A DNA stretch of 64,000 nucleotides. Origin: Stakelama pacifica (lineage in GTDB: Bacteria > Pseudomonadota > Alphaproteobacteria > Sphingomonadales > Sphingomonadaceae). Each line of letters opens with the position of its first letter. Positions within the stretch are counted from its first letter, which is position 1. The DNA lies in contig NZ_SNWD01000002.1 in assembly GCF_004361835.1 (NCBI RefSeq), positions 62,001 to 126,000 of the forward strand. The letters run 5' to 3'. The notes beneath the pieces were generated by a model. That model was not told the origin of the DNA, ran no database searches, and saw nothing but the letters and a program-made list of their open reading frames with translations. This document shows positions 7,877 to 16,117 of the stretch, one piece after another. The translations under genes were made by a program, and so were the position numbers.

Positions 7877-10164
7877 GCCTCGCGAACCTCGATCAGCGGC
7901 ACCGATGACGCCACCCCTGCCAGAAACGTCGCGCGCGCAACGCTCAGCCGGTCCTCGGCAAAGCGCACCGGCACATCGAAGGAGAAGCCCGCAGTTACCA
8001 CCGCACCGTGCGCGGGCGCTTCGTCCAGCTCGACCCAGCCGCCCTCGGCCAGCGTGAAATTCGCTGTCTCCACCCCCGCCACCGCCACGCGAACGCTGCC
8101 CGCCACCGGCCGGGTGATCCGCCGCTCGCTCTCGCCATGCCGCTTCACCAGCGCAAAGCGGACGCTCTCGCCGTCGCCCGTCCCGATCCGCTGATCGGTC
8201 GCCGCACCTTCGGGGCCGGAGCGGTGATCGAACGGATCGCGCAACCGGAACCCCCGTGCCGGGCCCATCCGCGCGCGATAGAAATCGATCAGCGTCGCGA
8301 TATCGCTTTCGGATCGCACCCCCGGTCCGACATCATAGCGACCCCGTGCCGCTGCCCAGTCGGCATTGCGCTTCTCATATCCGCCCGCGCTGGTGACGAT
8401 CGCGGTCGATACTTCGGTCGTCACTTCGGCCTCGCTGCCCAGCGCAATCGGGAACAGCACATCGTCAAAAGCCTGCACCGCCGCCTCCTCGTCAAAATGA
8501 ATGAAACCGTCGCGCATCACCTGCGGCAGTGCCCAGACGAACGTCGCCGCCACCCCGCGTGCCTGCCCGCGCAGCGCCGCTGCATGAATCGCATCCCATT
8601 GCCCGCGATCCTCGGGGCGAAGCACGAACCCCGCAAAATAATGCTGCTCGTCCGCCGGATAGCCCAGCCGCGCCGCGACTCGCGCAATCGCCCGCGCGCT
8701 CGCCGCTTCATTGCCCGCCTGCGCCCAGTCATAATCTTCGAGCTGCAGGATATCGAAGGCAGGCCGTGCCCAGCCGACCGGCAGGTTCATCCGCTGCACC
8801 TCCGGCGCGCGCGCATCGAGCACCGTCGGCAGATAGGCGAGCAACATCACCACCGCCCCCGGCGCCGCCGCCCTTACCGCATCGCGCAGCGCCAGCGTCG
8901 ACGCCGCCAGCACTGCCCCTGCCTGATCGAGCAAATCGCGCTGCGCCTCCGAAAGCGCCCCGCGCACGTTCGCGATCGCCACCGGCGCCCCACCGAACGC
9001 GTCTTTCGCTGCCGCATCGTACAGGCAGGGCCGCCCATCGGGCATCACCCACCACCAGGGCTCGCCGATCTGAAATTGGACGGCCAGCCCGGCCTCAGCT
9101 GCGATCCCGACGAACGCCGCCGCCACGCTGCGCAAATATCCCATCGCCCCGTCATGCGCGGGCGACAGCAGGGTCGATGGCGGCTCCCATCCGGTCAGCG
9201 CCGGCGACCCATCGCTCGCCCGCTGCTTCCAGTCGTTCCAGCAATGCGCGTCGAACAATTCGTAGGAAAGCGACCAGATCACCCCGAACCCAAGTGCCTT
9301 TGCACAGGCCGCAAAATCGCGATGCCATGCAGCACACGGGGCGTTCAGCGTCCCGCCCTTCAGGCTGACATACAGCCCGCCCGAAACCTGCTCGAGCCGG
9401 AAATAATGGCTCATCCCGACATAATGGACGATATCGCCGCGATAGCCGAGGTGCAGGATGTTACGCAGCACCCGCGCCGGGGTCAGGTGATAGCTGTCGT
9501 CATAGCCGTTCGCGATCCCCAGCCGATGTTCGGGCACGATCGCGTCGCCGATCGCGATGACGCTGCCCGATCCTTCGCAAACGATCTCGCTCAGTTCCGC
9601 CCAGCCCTCGCCCGGCGCGGCGAGCATCGCGTCGCTGCCGTCATAATCGGGCGGCACCAGCGACACGAACATCCGGTCGACATCGCCCGCCCAGACCGGA
9701 TCGGCCTCATCGGGAAGCAAAAACCCCCCGGAAAGCTCGCCGAAATCGAGCCGGACCCGCGCATCTTCGGGCGCGCCGTGCGCATAATTCCACAGCCGCA
9801 CATACCATGCGCGCGGCGCACCCGCGGCATCGCGCCCCTCGATCGTCAGCACCGGCCCGTTGACCGCATCCAGGGCGCGCACCCCCGACGATCGCCAGCG
9901 AAACGACAGCACGCACCGCCGATAATCGCGATCCGTCGCATAGCGCAGCAACGGATGATCGTACGCATCCTCCGACGCCCAGATCAACCCGGCCAGATCA
10001 TCGCGCCGGTAAAAGGCGCACGTCACCCGCAGCGAATCGTGCGCCTCTGCCGTCACCGCCGCCATCATCGGCCTTGGAAAATTCACCGTCCAGAATCGCG
10101 GATCGAACCGCTTGATCGCATCGGCATCCTGCCCGCGCCGCGCCTCGGCAAGCCAATATCCCAT
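7873..10164 (-). CDS. GTA g12-type distal tail protein fused to a glycosidase-like N-terminal region
   Basis: 763 residues. The last 190 or so (from about 570) are a DUF2460 distal-tail domain (SAGGYEKRNADWAAARGRYD, then LIDFYRARMGPARGFRLRDP). In RcGTA that protein is only about 210 residues. Here residues 1-560 are extra: a beta-rich N-terminal part (1-210), then a region resembling a TIM-barrel glycoside hydrolase, with acidic candidates Glu368 in QIGEPWWW and Glu476/Asp477 in QLEDYDW. Hydrolase fold and activity are inference. Together with the short tail-tip protein at 4514-6661 this suggests that the barrel function sits on a different polypeptide. The start overlaps the tape-measure stop by one base. 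Confidence 0.82.
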   Translation of the reverse strand: MGYWLAEARRGQDADAIKRFDPRFWTVNFPRPMMAAVTAEAHDSLRVTCAFYRRDDLAGLIWASEDAYDHPLLRYATDRDYRRCVLSFRWRSSGVRALDAVNGPVLTIEGRDAAGAPRAWYVRLWNYAHGAPEDARVRLDFGELSGGFLLPDEADPVWAGDVDRMFVSLVPPDYDGSDAMLAAPGEGWAELSEIVCEGSGSVIAIGDAIVPEHRLGIANGYDDSYHLTPARVLRNILHLGYRGDIVHYVGMSHYFRLEQVSGGLYVSLKGGTLNAPCAAWHRDFAACAKALGFGVIWSLSYELFDAHCWNDWKQRASDGSPALTGWEPPSTLLSPAHDGAMGYLRSVAAAFVGIAAEAGLAVQFQIGEPWWWVMPDGRPCLYDAAAKDAFGGAPVAIANVRGALSEAQRDLLDQAGAVLAASTLALRDAVRAAAPGAVVMLLAYLPTVLDARAPEVQRMNLPVGWARPAFDILQLEDYDWAQAGNEAASARAIARVAARLGYPADEQHYFAGFVLRPEDRGQWDAIHAAALRGQARGVAATFVWALPQVMRDGFIHFDEEAAVQAFDDVLFPIALGSEAEVTTEVSTAIVTSAGGYEKRNADWAAARGRYDVGPGVRSESDIATLIDFYRARMGPARGFRLRDPFDHRSGPEGAATDQRIGTGDGESVRFALVKRHGESERRITRPVAGSVRVAVAGVETANFTLAEGGWVELDEAPAHGAVVTAGFSFDVPVRFAEDRLSVARATFLAGVASSVPLIEVREA

Positions 10165-10733
10165 TACCCCGCCTCCGCCAGCGCGGCCTTCACCGCGCGC
10201 GCCACCTGCCGCCCTGACCGGGCGAGCGCCTGCGGCGCATCGCCTCCGGCCGCATTGATATTGATCGACACGCGCACCTCACGCGGCCCGCCTGCCGCCT
10301 GCGGCACTACGTTTCCGCTCGTCGTCGGCACGAACAATTCGGGTCCGCGCTCACCGACCAGATAGGGCCGCGCCGGGCTGACCGGTCCGCCCGTCGCCCG
10401 CCCCGGCAGCCCGACCAGCGCGCTCAGCAGCGCTCCCGCCGACGGTGCAGCGCTGCCCTCGCCGCCGCCGCCCAGCAACGCCGCGATACCCCCCTCAATC
10501 GCCTTGGCCGCAATCGTGTCGAGCACCGCGACCGCGACCTTTTCCAGCTCCTCGAACCCCAGCTTTCCGCTGCGGATCGCCCGGATGAGCGTCGTTTCGA
10601 CCGAGCGCTCGGCGCGCTGCACCCCGGCCGCGAACGGTCCCTCCATTTCCTGCCGCATCGAATCCACATCGCGCGAAAAGCCGCGCGTATCGGCGCGAAC
10701 GCTGACCATCAGCCGTTCGATTTCCTCATCCAT
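10164..10733 (-). CDS. GTA g11-type short tape-measure protein
   Basis: 189 residues, far shorter than phage tape measures and in the size class of RcGTA g11 (about 220). Residues 1-60 are helical (DEEIERLMVSVRADTRGFSRD), followed by a glycine-rich hydrophobic centre (AIEGGIAALLGGGGEG) and the conserved RATGGPVSPARPYLVGERGPELF element. It sets tail length and possibly lines the DNA channel. It overlaps the upstream chaperone-like gene by 8 bases. The small size predicts a short tail. Confidence 0.88.
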   Translation of the reverse strand: MDEEIERLMVSVRADTRGFSRDVDSMRQEMEGPFAAGVQRAERSVETTLIRAIRSGKLGFEELEKVAVAVLDTIAAKAIEGGIAALLGGGGEGSAAPSAGALLSALVGLPGRATGGPVSPARPYLVGERGPELFVPTTSGNVVPQAAGGPREVRVSININAAGGDAPQALARSGRQVARAVKAALAEAG

Positions 10734-10923
10734 CGGGATCTGCCTCCATCATCCGGGCGATCAGCACGCTATCGGCGGGCTCCGCCTCGTCGCCCCGCGC
10801 CGCGATCAGCAACGCGGCAAACTCCGCCGGGGTGGCGCGCCAGAACTGATCGGGCGACCAGCCGAACCAGAGCCCGGCCGCCCCGGCCAGCCGCCCGGCA
10901 CGCCGCGCGAACGTTTCGCTCAC
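10726..10923 (-). CDS. GTA g10.1-type tail assembly protein (rcc01693 family)
   Basis: 65 residues. The core WSPDQFWRATPAEFAALLIA is the signature of the small GTA protein encoded between g10 and the tape measure, treated as a tail assembly chaperone partner. The ATG overlaps the g10 stop as ATGA. It probably works with the g10 product in loading the tape measure, by analogy with phage G/GT chaperones; that role is inferred from position. Confidence 0.85.
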   Translation of the reverse strand: MSETFARRAGRLAGAAGLWFGWSPDQFWRATPAEFAALLIAARGDEAEPADSVLIARMMEADPDG

Positions 10924-11228
10924 CGCCCCGCCAATATCTGTTGCAGCAGCATGCGCAGCGCCGGGCTCGCCGCCGCCAGCCCGCCCGCCGTCACAGCCTC
11001 ACCGAACGCCTCGCGGCTCAGCCCCTCGGGCACCGCGACCAGACAATGCCAGAACAGCCCGACCATCTCGCCCAGCGCCAGCCGACCCGCCACCGCCCGC
11101 TCGACCAGCGCGAATAGCGGCCCCAGCTCCCCCTCCGCCGCGACCAGCGCCGCAAAGCTGGGGCGCAGCAGCAACATCTCGCCCCCGACCCGAATCTGCG
11201 CCTCGCCGCGCTCTGGATTGGCGCTCAT
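10920..11228 (-). CDS. GTA g10-family tail protein (GTA_gp10)
   Basis: 102 residues of the gene-transfer-agent gp10 family: MSANPERGEAQIRVGG start, LRPSFAALVAAEGELGPLF centre, and a helical tail. Such proteins are small tail-assembly factors of RcGTA-like particles. The gene overlaps the tail-tube stop by ATGA and the g10.1 start by ATGA. No membrane segment or signal peptide is visible. Confidence 0.88.
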   Translation of the reverse strand: MSANPERGEAQIRVGGEMLLLRPSFAALVAAEGELGPLFALVERAVAGRLALGEMVGLFWHCLVAVPEGLSREAFGEAVTAGGLAAASPALRMLLQQILAGR

Positions 11229-11632
11229 GCGCTCACCACCGGGCCGGAGCTTTCCAGCGCCAGCGTATAGGTCCGCTCGCCATTATGATCGCCGGCATAG
11301 TCCAGCCGGGTAATCAGGAACCGCCCGGTCATCGTCTCGCCGCCCTCGAAGCTCAGCCGATAGTCGTCGATCTGCCCCGAAAGCGCGTTATTCCGCAGCC
11401 GCGTCTCAGCCTCCGACCCGGTAAACACGCCAGCCCCCGACACGCTGACCGACCGGATCCCCGCACCCGACAGCAATTCGCGCCACCCGCCCGAATCCTT
11501 CGACGTGATCGCGACCATCTCGCCATTCACCGAAAGCTGCGTCGTGCGCAGCCCCGCCATCGTGCGATAGGTCGGCGCCGCCGCGCCGTCGCCGATCTTC
11601 AACAGAAATGCGCTGCCCTTTTCGACTGCCAT
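11225..11632 (-). CDS. GTA g9-type major tail tube protein (TP901-1 family)
   Basis: 135 residues. The opening KGSAFLLKIGDGAAAPTYRTMAG and the SGGWRELLSGAGIRSVSVSG and TYTLALESSG segments are typical of TP901-1-like major tail proteins, which stack as hexameric rings to form the tube. Length agrees with RcGTA g9. It lies 17 bases after the g8-type gene, one of few non-overlapping junctions in the tail part of the operon. Confidence 0.9.
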   Translation of the reverse strand: MAVEKGSAFLLKIGDGAAAPTYRTMAGLRTTQLSVNGEMVAITSKDSGGWRELLSGAGIRSVSVSGAGVFTGSEAETRLRNNALSGQIDDYRLSFEGGETMTGRFLITRLDYAGDHNGERTYTLALESSGPVVSA

Positions 11633-11649
11633 TGCCTTGCCTCCCTTGT

Positions 11650-12045
11650 TCAGTTGCTGCGCAGCATGCCCACGCGAAATTCGATAAGGGCACTCCAGTG
11701 CCGCTCGCCCTGCCGCACGATCCGGCTGCGCGTCAGGGTCAGCGCCGCGATCCGCCAGCCCTCACCCAGCGCGGACGGCAGTGCACCGATCGCCGCCTCC
11801 GCCCGCTCCGCCAGCCCGCGCAGCCGTTCGGGCCGCTCGCCCGCATCATGGATCACCACGCTCACCCGCCCGTCGCGCCCCGCCATGTCCTTGGTCGACC
11901 AGTCGGAAAGCTGCGCTTCCTCGACCAGCGCATAGGGCATGGCGGAGCGCAGCGGCGGCGCATCGAACACCGCCGTCACCTCCGCCCCGATCGCATCGGC
12001 CAGCGCCGCCGCAACCGCGCGGCGCAGCGCCTCGCCCCCACTCAT
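11650..12045 (-). CDS. GTA g8-type tail terminator (DUF3168)
   Basis: 131 residues from the ATG at 12045, chosen because it overlaps the upstream stop as ATGA; longer in-frame starts run back into the preceding gene. The sequence has the DUF3168 pattern: ALRRAVAAALADAIG helix, FDAPPLRSAMPYALVEEAQ, then VSVVIHDAGERPERLRGLAERAE. DUF3168 proteins cap the tail tube at the head side. Position between head connectors and tube protein fits. Confidence 0.87.
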   Translation of the reverse strand: MSGGEALRRAVAAALADAIGAEVTAVFDAPPLRSAMPYALVEEAQLSDWSTKDMAGRDGRVSVVIHDAGERPERLRGLAERAEAAIGALPSALGEGWRIAALTLTRSRIVRQGERHWSALIEFRVGMLRSN

Positions 12046-12245
12046 GCCGCCCATCCCGCGATCCAGCGCCACCGCGCATCGTTGATCCATCGCCGCCACA
12101 ATCCCCGTCCGGTCAGCACGACGCCGTCATCGGTCACCTCGACGCCGATCCCCGGCACATCGACCGAACCAGCGATCCGCTTCGCCTCGGCCCGGGCCGC
12201 CTCACGCGCCAGCACCTGCCCGCGCGCCTCCAGTCGTTCGAACAT
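12042..12245 (-). CDS. Small GTA head-tail protein in the g7 position
   Basis: 67 residues, with a helical start (MFERLEARGQVLAREAARAEAKRI), a beta-rich middle (VPGIGVEVTDDGVVLTGRGL) and a Trp-rich end. I do not recognise a named domain. RcGTA g7 (about 110 residues) occupies the same slot between connector and DUF3168, where a stopper protein is expected, so a reduced stopper is the best guess. It overlaps the next gene by ATGA and follows the previous stop after one base, so it is surely translated with them. Confidence 0.7.
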   Translation of the reverse strand: MFERLEARGQVLAREAARAEAKRIAGSVDVPGIGVEVTDDGVVLTGRGLWRRWINDARWRWIAGWAA

Positions 12246-12246
12246 C

Positions 12247-12813
12247 CTATCCTCCCACCGCTGCGCGAAACGCTTGCGGAGCGGCCAGCCGCATCCGCCG
12301 AAAGGGCCGCCACAGCGCCGTCACGGCGGCGGGCGGCGGATCATCCGCGCTGCGCTCATCCGAAAGATGCGCGATCAGCAGCACGACTCCCTGCCGGATG
12401 GCGTGCGGAAGATGCTCCCAGTCCGGCGACAGCCCGGCGCTGAACGTCACCTGCACCCGCCCGGCAATGCCCGGCGCGATCACCCGCACCCAGCCCTCAC
12501 CGCGCGCGTCCACATCCACTGCATAGGCACCGACCGGCAGCGCGAACGCCGCCCCTTCGGCTGGCAGTCCCGCCACCTGGGTGACCGCAGCAACCGGCGC
12601 AGTGGGCAGCGGCATCCATTCGCCGGTCACCGGCAGCACCGCGACATGCTCGCGCAGCATCAGCGCCTGCCCGGTAAACGCCTCGGCGAGGCTCAGCGCA
12701 GCGCCCGCAATTGCCTCGATCCGCGCCTGATTGACGCTGCTTCCATCGCGAAGATAGACGGCGGCTGCATCGCGCGCAGCCGCGATCGCCGCCGCCGGAA
12801 AAGGTGGCTGCAT
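12247..12813 (-). CDS. GTA g6-type head-tail connector (adaptor)
   Basis: 188 residues. An N-terminal helical part (YLRDGSSVNQARIEAIAGAALSL) and a beta-rich middle resemble gp6/HK97-type connectors, with DWEHLPHAIRQGVVLLIAHL as the conserved helix that docks on the portal. It joins the portal to the tail apparatus. It starts 70 bases downstream of the capsid stop, with an SD-like GGAG nearby. No odd features. Confidence 0.85.
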   Translation of the reverse strand: MQPPFPAAAIAAARDAAAVYLRDGSSVNQARIEAIAGAALSLAEAFTGQALMLREHVAVLPVTGEWMPLPTAPVAAVTQVAGLPAEGAAFALPVGAYAVDVDARGEGWVRVIAPGIAGRVQVTFSAGLSPDWEHLPHAIRQGVVLLIAHLSDERSADDPPPAAVTALWRPFRRMRLAAPQAFRAAVGG

Positions 12814-12883
12814 CGATTTTCTCCATTTCGGTTGGTGGGAAGGAACGGGGGGCGCCCGTTTTCACAAAGCGCCCCGGCACCCC

Positions 12884-13945
12884 TCAGTTCGCGGCGAACT
12901 TCATCAGCTTGATCGCCTCCGAATTGCTCACCATCCCGCCGACACGCTTGGTGGCATAGAAATGGACGAACGGTTTGTTGCTGTACGGATCGCGCAGAAT
13001 CTGCGTCGCGCTGCGCTCGGCGATCAGATAGCCCGCCCTGAAATTGCCGAACGCGATTGCCGGCTGGTCGGGCGCGATATCGGGCATATCCTCGGCCTCG
13101 ACCACCGGATAGCCGAGCAATGTAGCGGGCTGCCCCGATGCCAGCGACGGCTGCCACAGAAATGCACCGTCCGCCGTTTTCAGCTTGCGGACATGCGCCA
13201 GCGTCGCCGAATTCATCACGAACACCGCCCCCTGCCGGTACGGCGCGCGCAGCGACTGAACCAGATCGATCAGCAGTTCGTCGGGCTCCTCGCCAAACGC
13301 ACCATCCGCCCCGCTCGGCACATATTGCAGCGTGCCAAAGGCGCGGGTTGCGTCCCCGGTGCGCGCCATGGCGGCGTTCAGGAACCCGCTCGGCCGATTG
13401 ATGCCATTGCCCGCAACGAACGCCGCCCCTTCGGCCCGCGCAAAGTCGCTCGCAATCTCCCCCGCCAGCCAGCTTTCGACATCGAATGCCGCATCGTCGA
13501 GCATCGCCTGACTCGCCGCCGGATTGGCGTAAAGCTCACCCATCGGCGGCGCGATCTCGTTGAACACCGGGCTTGCCGTTTCGGGCCGTGCATCGCCCTC
13601 GCCGGTCCAGCCCGACGGCGTACCGCCGCTCGTCACCAGCTTGCGATAGCCTGCGCTGCCCACCTTCACGACATTGGCGATGCTGCGGATCGGCGAAATA
13701 TCGGCCAGCGTCCGGTCGATCATCGCATCGATTTCCTGCGGCACGGCATAGCCGCCCGCACCGTCGCTCACCCCCGACATCGCCTTCAGCTCGACCGCAC
13801 CACTGCCCGACCGCAAAAACCCGCCGAACAGCTCCGCCCCCGGCGCGGTGCTACCCATCAGCATCGGTCGCGCACCCGGCACGCCCGCTTTCTCCTGCCC
13901 CGCAAAGGTCATGCTCAGCGCATCGCCCGTAATCTGTGTCGTCAT
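12884..13945 (-). CDS. GTA g5-type major capsid protein (HK97 fold)
   Basis: 353 residues. The mature capsid core from about residue 58 is very clear (SGVSDGAGGYAVPQEI, SPIRSIANVV, LYANPAASQAMLDDA, LGYPVVEAEDMPD, YATKRVGG). The region before it is only about 57 residues, glycine/proline-rich and without the heptad coiled coil of the HK97 delta domain or RcGTA g5. The protease for maturation is encoded immediately upstream with an ATGA overlap. A shortened scaffold arm is the notable feature; the core residues look intact. Confidence 0.93.
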   Translation of the reverse strand: MTTQITGDALSMTFAGQEKAGVPGARPMLMGSTAPGAELFGGFLRSGSGAVELKAMSGVSDGAGGYAVPQEIDAMIDRTLADISPIRSIANVVKVGSAGYRKLVTSGGTPSGWTGEGDARPETASPVFNEIAPPMGELYANPAASQAMLDDAAFDVESWLAGEIASDFARAEGAAFVAGNGINRPSGFLNAAMARTGDATRAFGTLQYVPSGADGAFGEEPDELLIDLVQSLRAPYRQGAVFVMNSATLAHVRKLKTADGAFLWQPSLASGQPATLLGYPVVEAEDMPDIAPDQPAIAFGNFRAGYLIAERSATQILRDPYSNKPFVHFYATKRVGGMVSNSEAIKLMKFAAN

Positions 13946-14340
13946 GCTATTTTCTCCTCTTCAACCACCACTGCGTGAACCCGGGCGAGCCGCTGCATCG
14001 GCTGCGCCACTAGGCTGACCTCAATCAGATCCAGCGCCGTTAGTTCACGATATGTTCTTTGGCGTGCCGCCCTGACGCGATATCCGAAGGACAGGCCCGT
14101 CACCCCGCCACCAGCCACCAGCCGCGCCAGCGCCGGATCAGCGATCCTTCCGGTCACGCGAAGCCCGCGCGCATCCTCACCGATCAGCGCAACCTCGCCC
14201 ACCGGCGCACCGCTATGCTGCCACAACAGCGGCACGCCCTCGCGCACCGCACCCGCTCCGAATGCGCCTTTGCGCACCACATCGCCGCCCCGGTCGGGGC
14301 AATCGAAGATCGCGGCATAGCCCGCGAACCGCACGCTCAT
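13942..14340 (-). CDS. GTA g4-type prohead protease (HK97 family S78)
   Basis: 132 residues from ATG at 14340, chosen because it overlaps the upstream stop as ATGA. The N-terminus (VRFAGYAAIFDCPDRGGDVV) and the LLWQHSGAPVG motif, containing the catalytic His, plus GLSFGYRV with the Ser, are the family's hallmarks. It cleaves capsid N-terminal segments during maturation. It is short for the family but holds the core. An in-frame start at 14349 is a weaker alternative. Confidence 0.9.
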   Translation of the reverse strand: MSVRFAGYAAIFDCPDRGGDVVRKGAFGAGAVREGVPLLWQHSGAPVGEVALIGEDARGLRVTGRIADPALARLVAGGGVTGLSFGYRVRAARQRTYRELTALDLIEVSLVAQPMQRLARVHAVVVEEEKIA

Positions 14341-14645
14341 TTCACCCATTCGGAAAAGCCCGTCCGCACGGCGAGGCCGATCAGCACCAGCGCCAGCCCC
14401 AGCCGCACCAGCCAACCGATCGCCGCCTTCAGCGCCGATTTCTTGGCGTCGCGCCATGCCGCCAGCAATTGCCGCAGCTCGCCCATGTCCCTTGCCGCCT
14501 GCGGATCATCCAGCCCCATATGTTTCAGCGCACGCATCGCGCCCAGTTCGCCCGCCTCCTCGACGATCGCGCGCAGCGTCACCCGCGCCGCGCCTGCCGC
14601 CTCTGCCTGTTCGATCAGGTGCGTCAGCACCGGTTCGTTGCTCAT
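14337..14645 (-). CDS. GTA g3.5-type DUF6127 small protein
   Basis: 102 residues. A helical, charged first part (EPVLTHLIEQAEAAGAARVTLRAIVEEAGE) is followed by a single hydrophobic segment at about 75-94 (AIGWLVRLGLALVLIGLAV), so it is probably membrane-associated. It sits between portal and protease, the g3.5 slot of RcGTA-like clusters, and is coupled to the protease gene by ATGA. Function is unknown; family assignment rests on sequence pattern and position. Confidence 0.8.
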   Translation of the reverse strand: MSNEPVLTHLIEQAEAAGAARVTLRAIVEEAGELGAMRALKHMGLDDPQAARDMGELRQLLAAWRDAKKSALKAAIGWLVRLGLALVLIGLAVRTGFSEWVK

Positions 14646-14693
14646 CGCTCATCTCCCTTGCCCTCAGCGCATCGCCTGGCCTACCGGAGCGCC

Positions 14694-14876
14694 ATGCGCC
14701 CCTCGACCGGTCGAATCCTGTTCATGTTCGTGGCACTGCTCGCCGCGCTGCTCGTATTTCTGTGGTGGTCCGACATCATTCTGGTGAAAAAGTGCGAGGC
14801 CCATGGCGGCGTCTGGGACGCCGAAGCCCGCGTCTGCCGAATCGCGCTCCCCCCGATTCACGGCACCTGGACGTAA
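14694..14876 (+). CDS. Small single-span membrane protein, antisense to the GTA operon
   Basis: 60 residues on the strand opposite to the GTA genes, in the 344-base gap between the portal gene and the g3.5-type gene. A CCGGAG ribosome site lies just upstream. Residues 8-24 form a membrane anchor (ILFMFVALLAALLVFLWW), followed by an outside part with two cysteines (KKCEAHGGVWDAEARVCR) that could form a disulfide. Similar short cysteine-pair proteins occur in sphingomonads, but I cannot name a function. It has normal local codon use. It could be a host gene embedded in the cluster. Confidence 0.6.
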   Translation: MRPSTGRILFMFVALLAALLVFLWWSDIILVKKCEAHGGVWDAEARVCRIALPPIHGTWT

Positions 14877-14884
14877 CGCCTCAC

Positions 14885-14966
14885 CGTCATTGCGAGCGAA
14901 GCGAAGCAATCCAGAGCGGCGTCCGTGTCGCTGGATCGCCACGTCGCTACGCGCCTCGCGATTACG
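14885..14966. repeat. CGTCATTGCGAG palindromic repeat, degenerate copy
   Basis: Left arm CGTCATTGCGAG at 14885-14896, the GAAGCAATCCAGAGC core, the CTGGATCGC counter-core, and a decayed right arm CTCGCGATTACG at 14955-14966. It is the same element as at 16355, 21549 and 41389. It lies between the small plus-strand gene and the end of the portal gene. Confidence 0.8.
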
Positions 14967-14989
14967 CCCTGGCCATCGCCCCGCGCGCC

Positions 14990-16117
14990 TCAACCCGCCT
15001 GCCCAATCCCCAGCATCGCCCGCTTCTCCTCATCCGACAGAAACCCCGCCGCGCTCACCTGCGCCCATAGCCTTTCGCGATCCTCGGCCAGCGCCGCCAC
15101 CCGGTCGAGATCGACCGACAGCGCCGCCCCCGGTATCCATCCGGCCAGCATCTGTTCCAGCGCCGACAATATTTTCCCCGTCAGCGGCAGGATCGCCTGC
15201 CGCCACAGCGCGCGGTTCGCCTCGCGATAATTGGCATAGGTGCTGTCGCCGGGCAGCCCGAGCAGCATCGGCGGCACGCCAAAGGCCAGCGCAATCTCGC
15301 GCGCCGCACTCGCCTTCAGCCCGACAAAATCCATATCGGCGGGCGACAGGCTCATCGCCTGCCATTTCAGCCCGCCTTCCAGCAGCATCGGGCGCCCCGC
15401 ATTGGCCGCGCCCGCAAAGGCCGCCTGCATCTCCGCATTCAGCCGCTCGAATTGCTCAGGGGACAGCGACGCTCCATCGCCCGATTCGTACGTCAGCGCC
15501 CCGCTTGGCCGCGCGGCATTGTCGAGCAGCGCCTTGTTCCATTTCGCCGCCGCATTGTGGATCGCGACCGCCCCCGCCGCCGCGCCCAGACACCCCAGCC
15601 CATAATGGTCATCGACCGGATGGAAGCTGCGGATATGCGCCACCTGCGGCCGCCCGCCCGCATCCTCTGCGGCAAGCCGCGTCATCCGCTCCCCCACCCG
15701 ATAGCGATAGGCGACGGGCCACCCTTGCGCATCCGGCTCGACGCTCACCCGTTCGGGACGCAGCGCGAACAATTCGCCGACGCCGCCCGCCCCGTCCGCA
15801 ATCGCCTGCACATAGCCATTGCCGTGCAGCAGCAGATGCGACGCCAGCCTCTCCATCAGCCCCTGCCCGCCAGACGTCGCCCCGATCAGCGCCGCCAGCT
15901 CCGGCGAAGACGCAGCAACCGGCGCGGCCCCCACCCCTTCGGCAACCAGCCGAACCGCCCGCTGCGCCACCGCATTGCCCAGATACGCATCGCGCACCTG
16001 CGCCTCATAGCTGCGCGGCCATTCCCCGATCACCGGCACCCCGGCACTGACACGCGACAACACCGGACGCGACTCCTCGCGCCCGGCCGATTTTCGGCCG
16101 AACCATTTCATACCCAT
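14990..16117 (-). CDS. GTA g3-type portal protein
   Basis: 375 residues, normal for HK97-family portals. Conserved stretches include LLLHGNGYVQAI, HIRSFHPVDDHYGLG, PPMLLGLPGDSTYANYREANRALW and a C-terminal helical wing. It forms the dodecameric DNA gate at the capsid vertex. Unlike the compact tail genes, it is separated from the large terminase by about 2.4 kb holding two host genes and repeats. It is therefore unlikely to be transcribed only with the terminase unless read-through is efficient. Confidence 0.92.
   Translation of the reverse strand: MGMKWFGRKSAGREESRPVLSRVSAGVPVIGEWPRSYEAQVRDAYLGNAVAQRAVRLVAEGVGAAPVAASSPELAALIGATSGGQGLMERLASHLLLHGNGYVQAIADGAGGVGELFALRPERVSVEPDAQGWPVAYRYRVGERMTRLAAEDAGGRPQVAHIRSFHPVDDHYGLGCLGAAAGAVAIHNAAAKWNKALLDNAARPSGALTYESGDGASLSPEQFERLNAEMQAAFAGAANAGRPMLLEGGLKWQAMSLSPADMDFVGLKASAAREIALAFGVPPMLLGLPGDSTYANYREANRALWRQAILPLTGKILSALEQMLAGWIPGAALSVDLDRVAALAEDRERLWAQVSAAGFLSDEEKRAMLGIGQAG

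Noticed and set aside
8008-10365. A 785-codon open frame antisense to the distal tail protein
   Set aside because: Product is Arg/His/Pro-rich without domain pattern; a by-product of high G+C at third positions of the sense gene.
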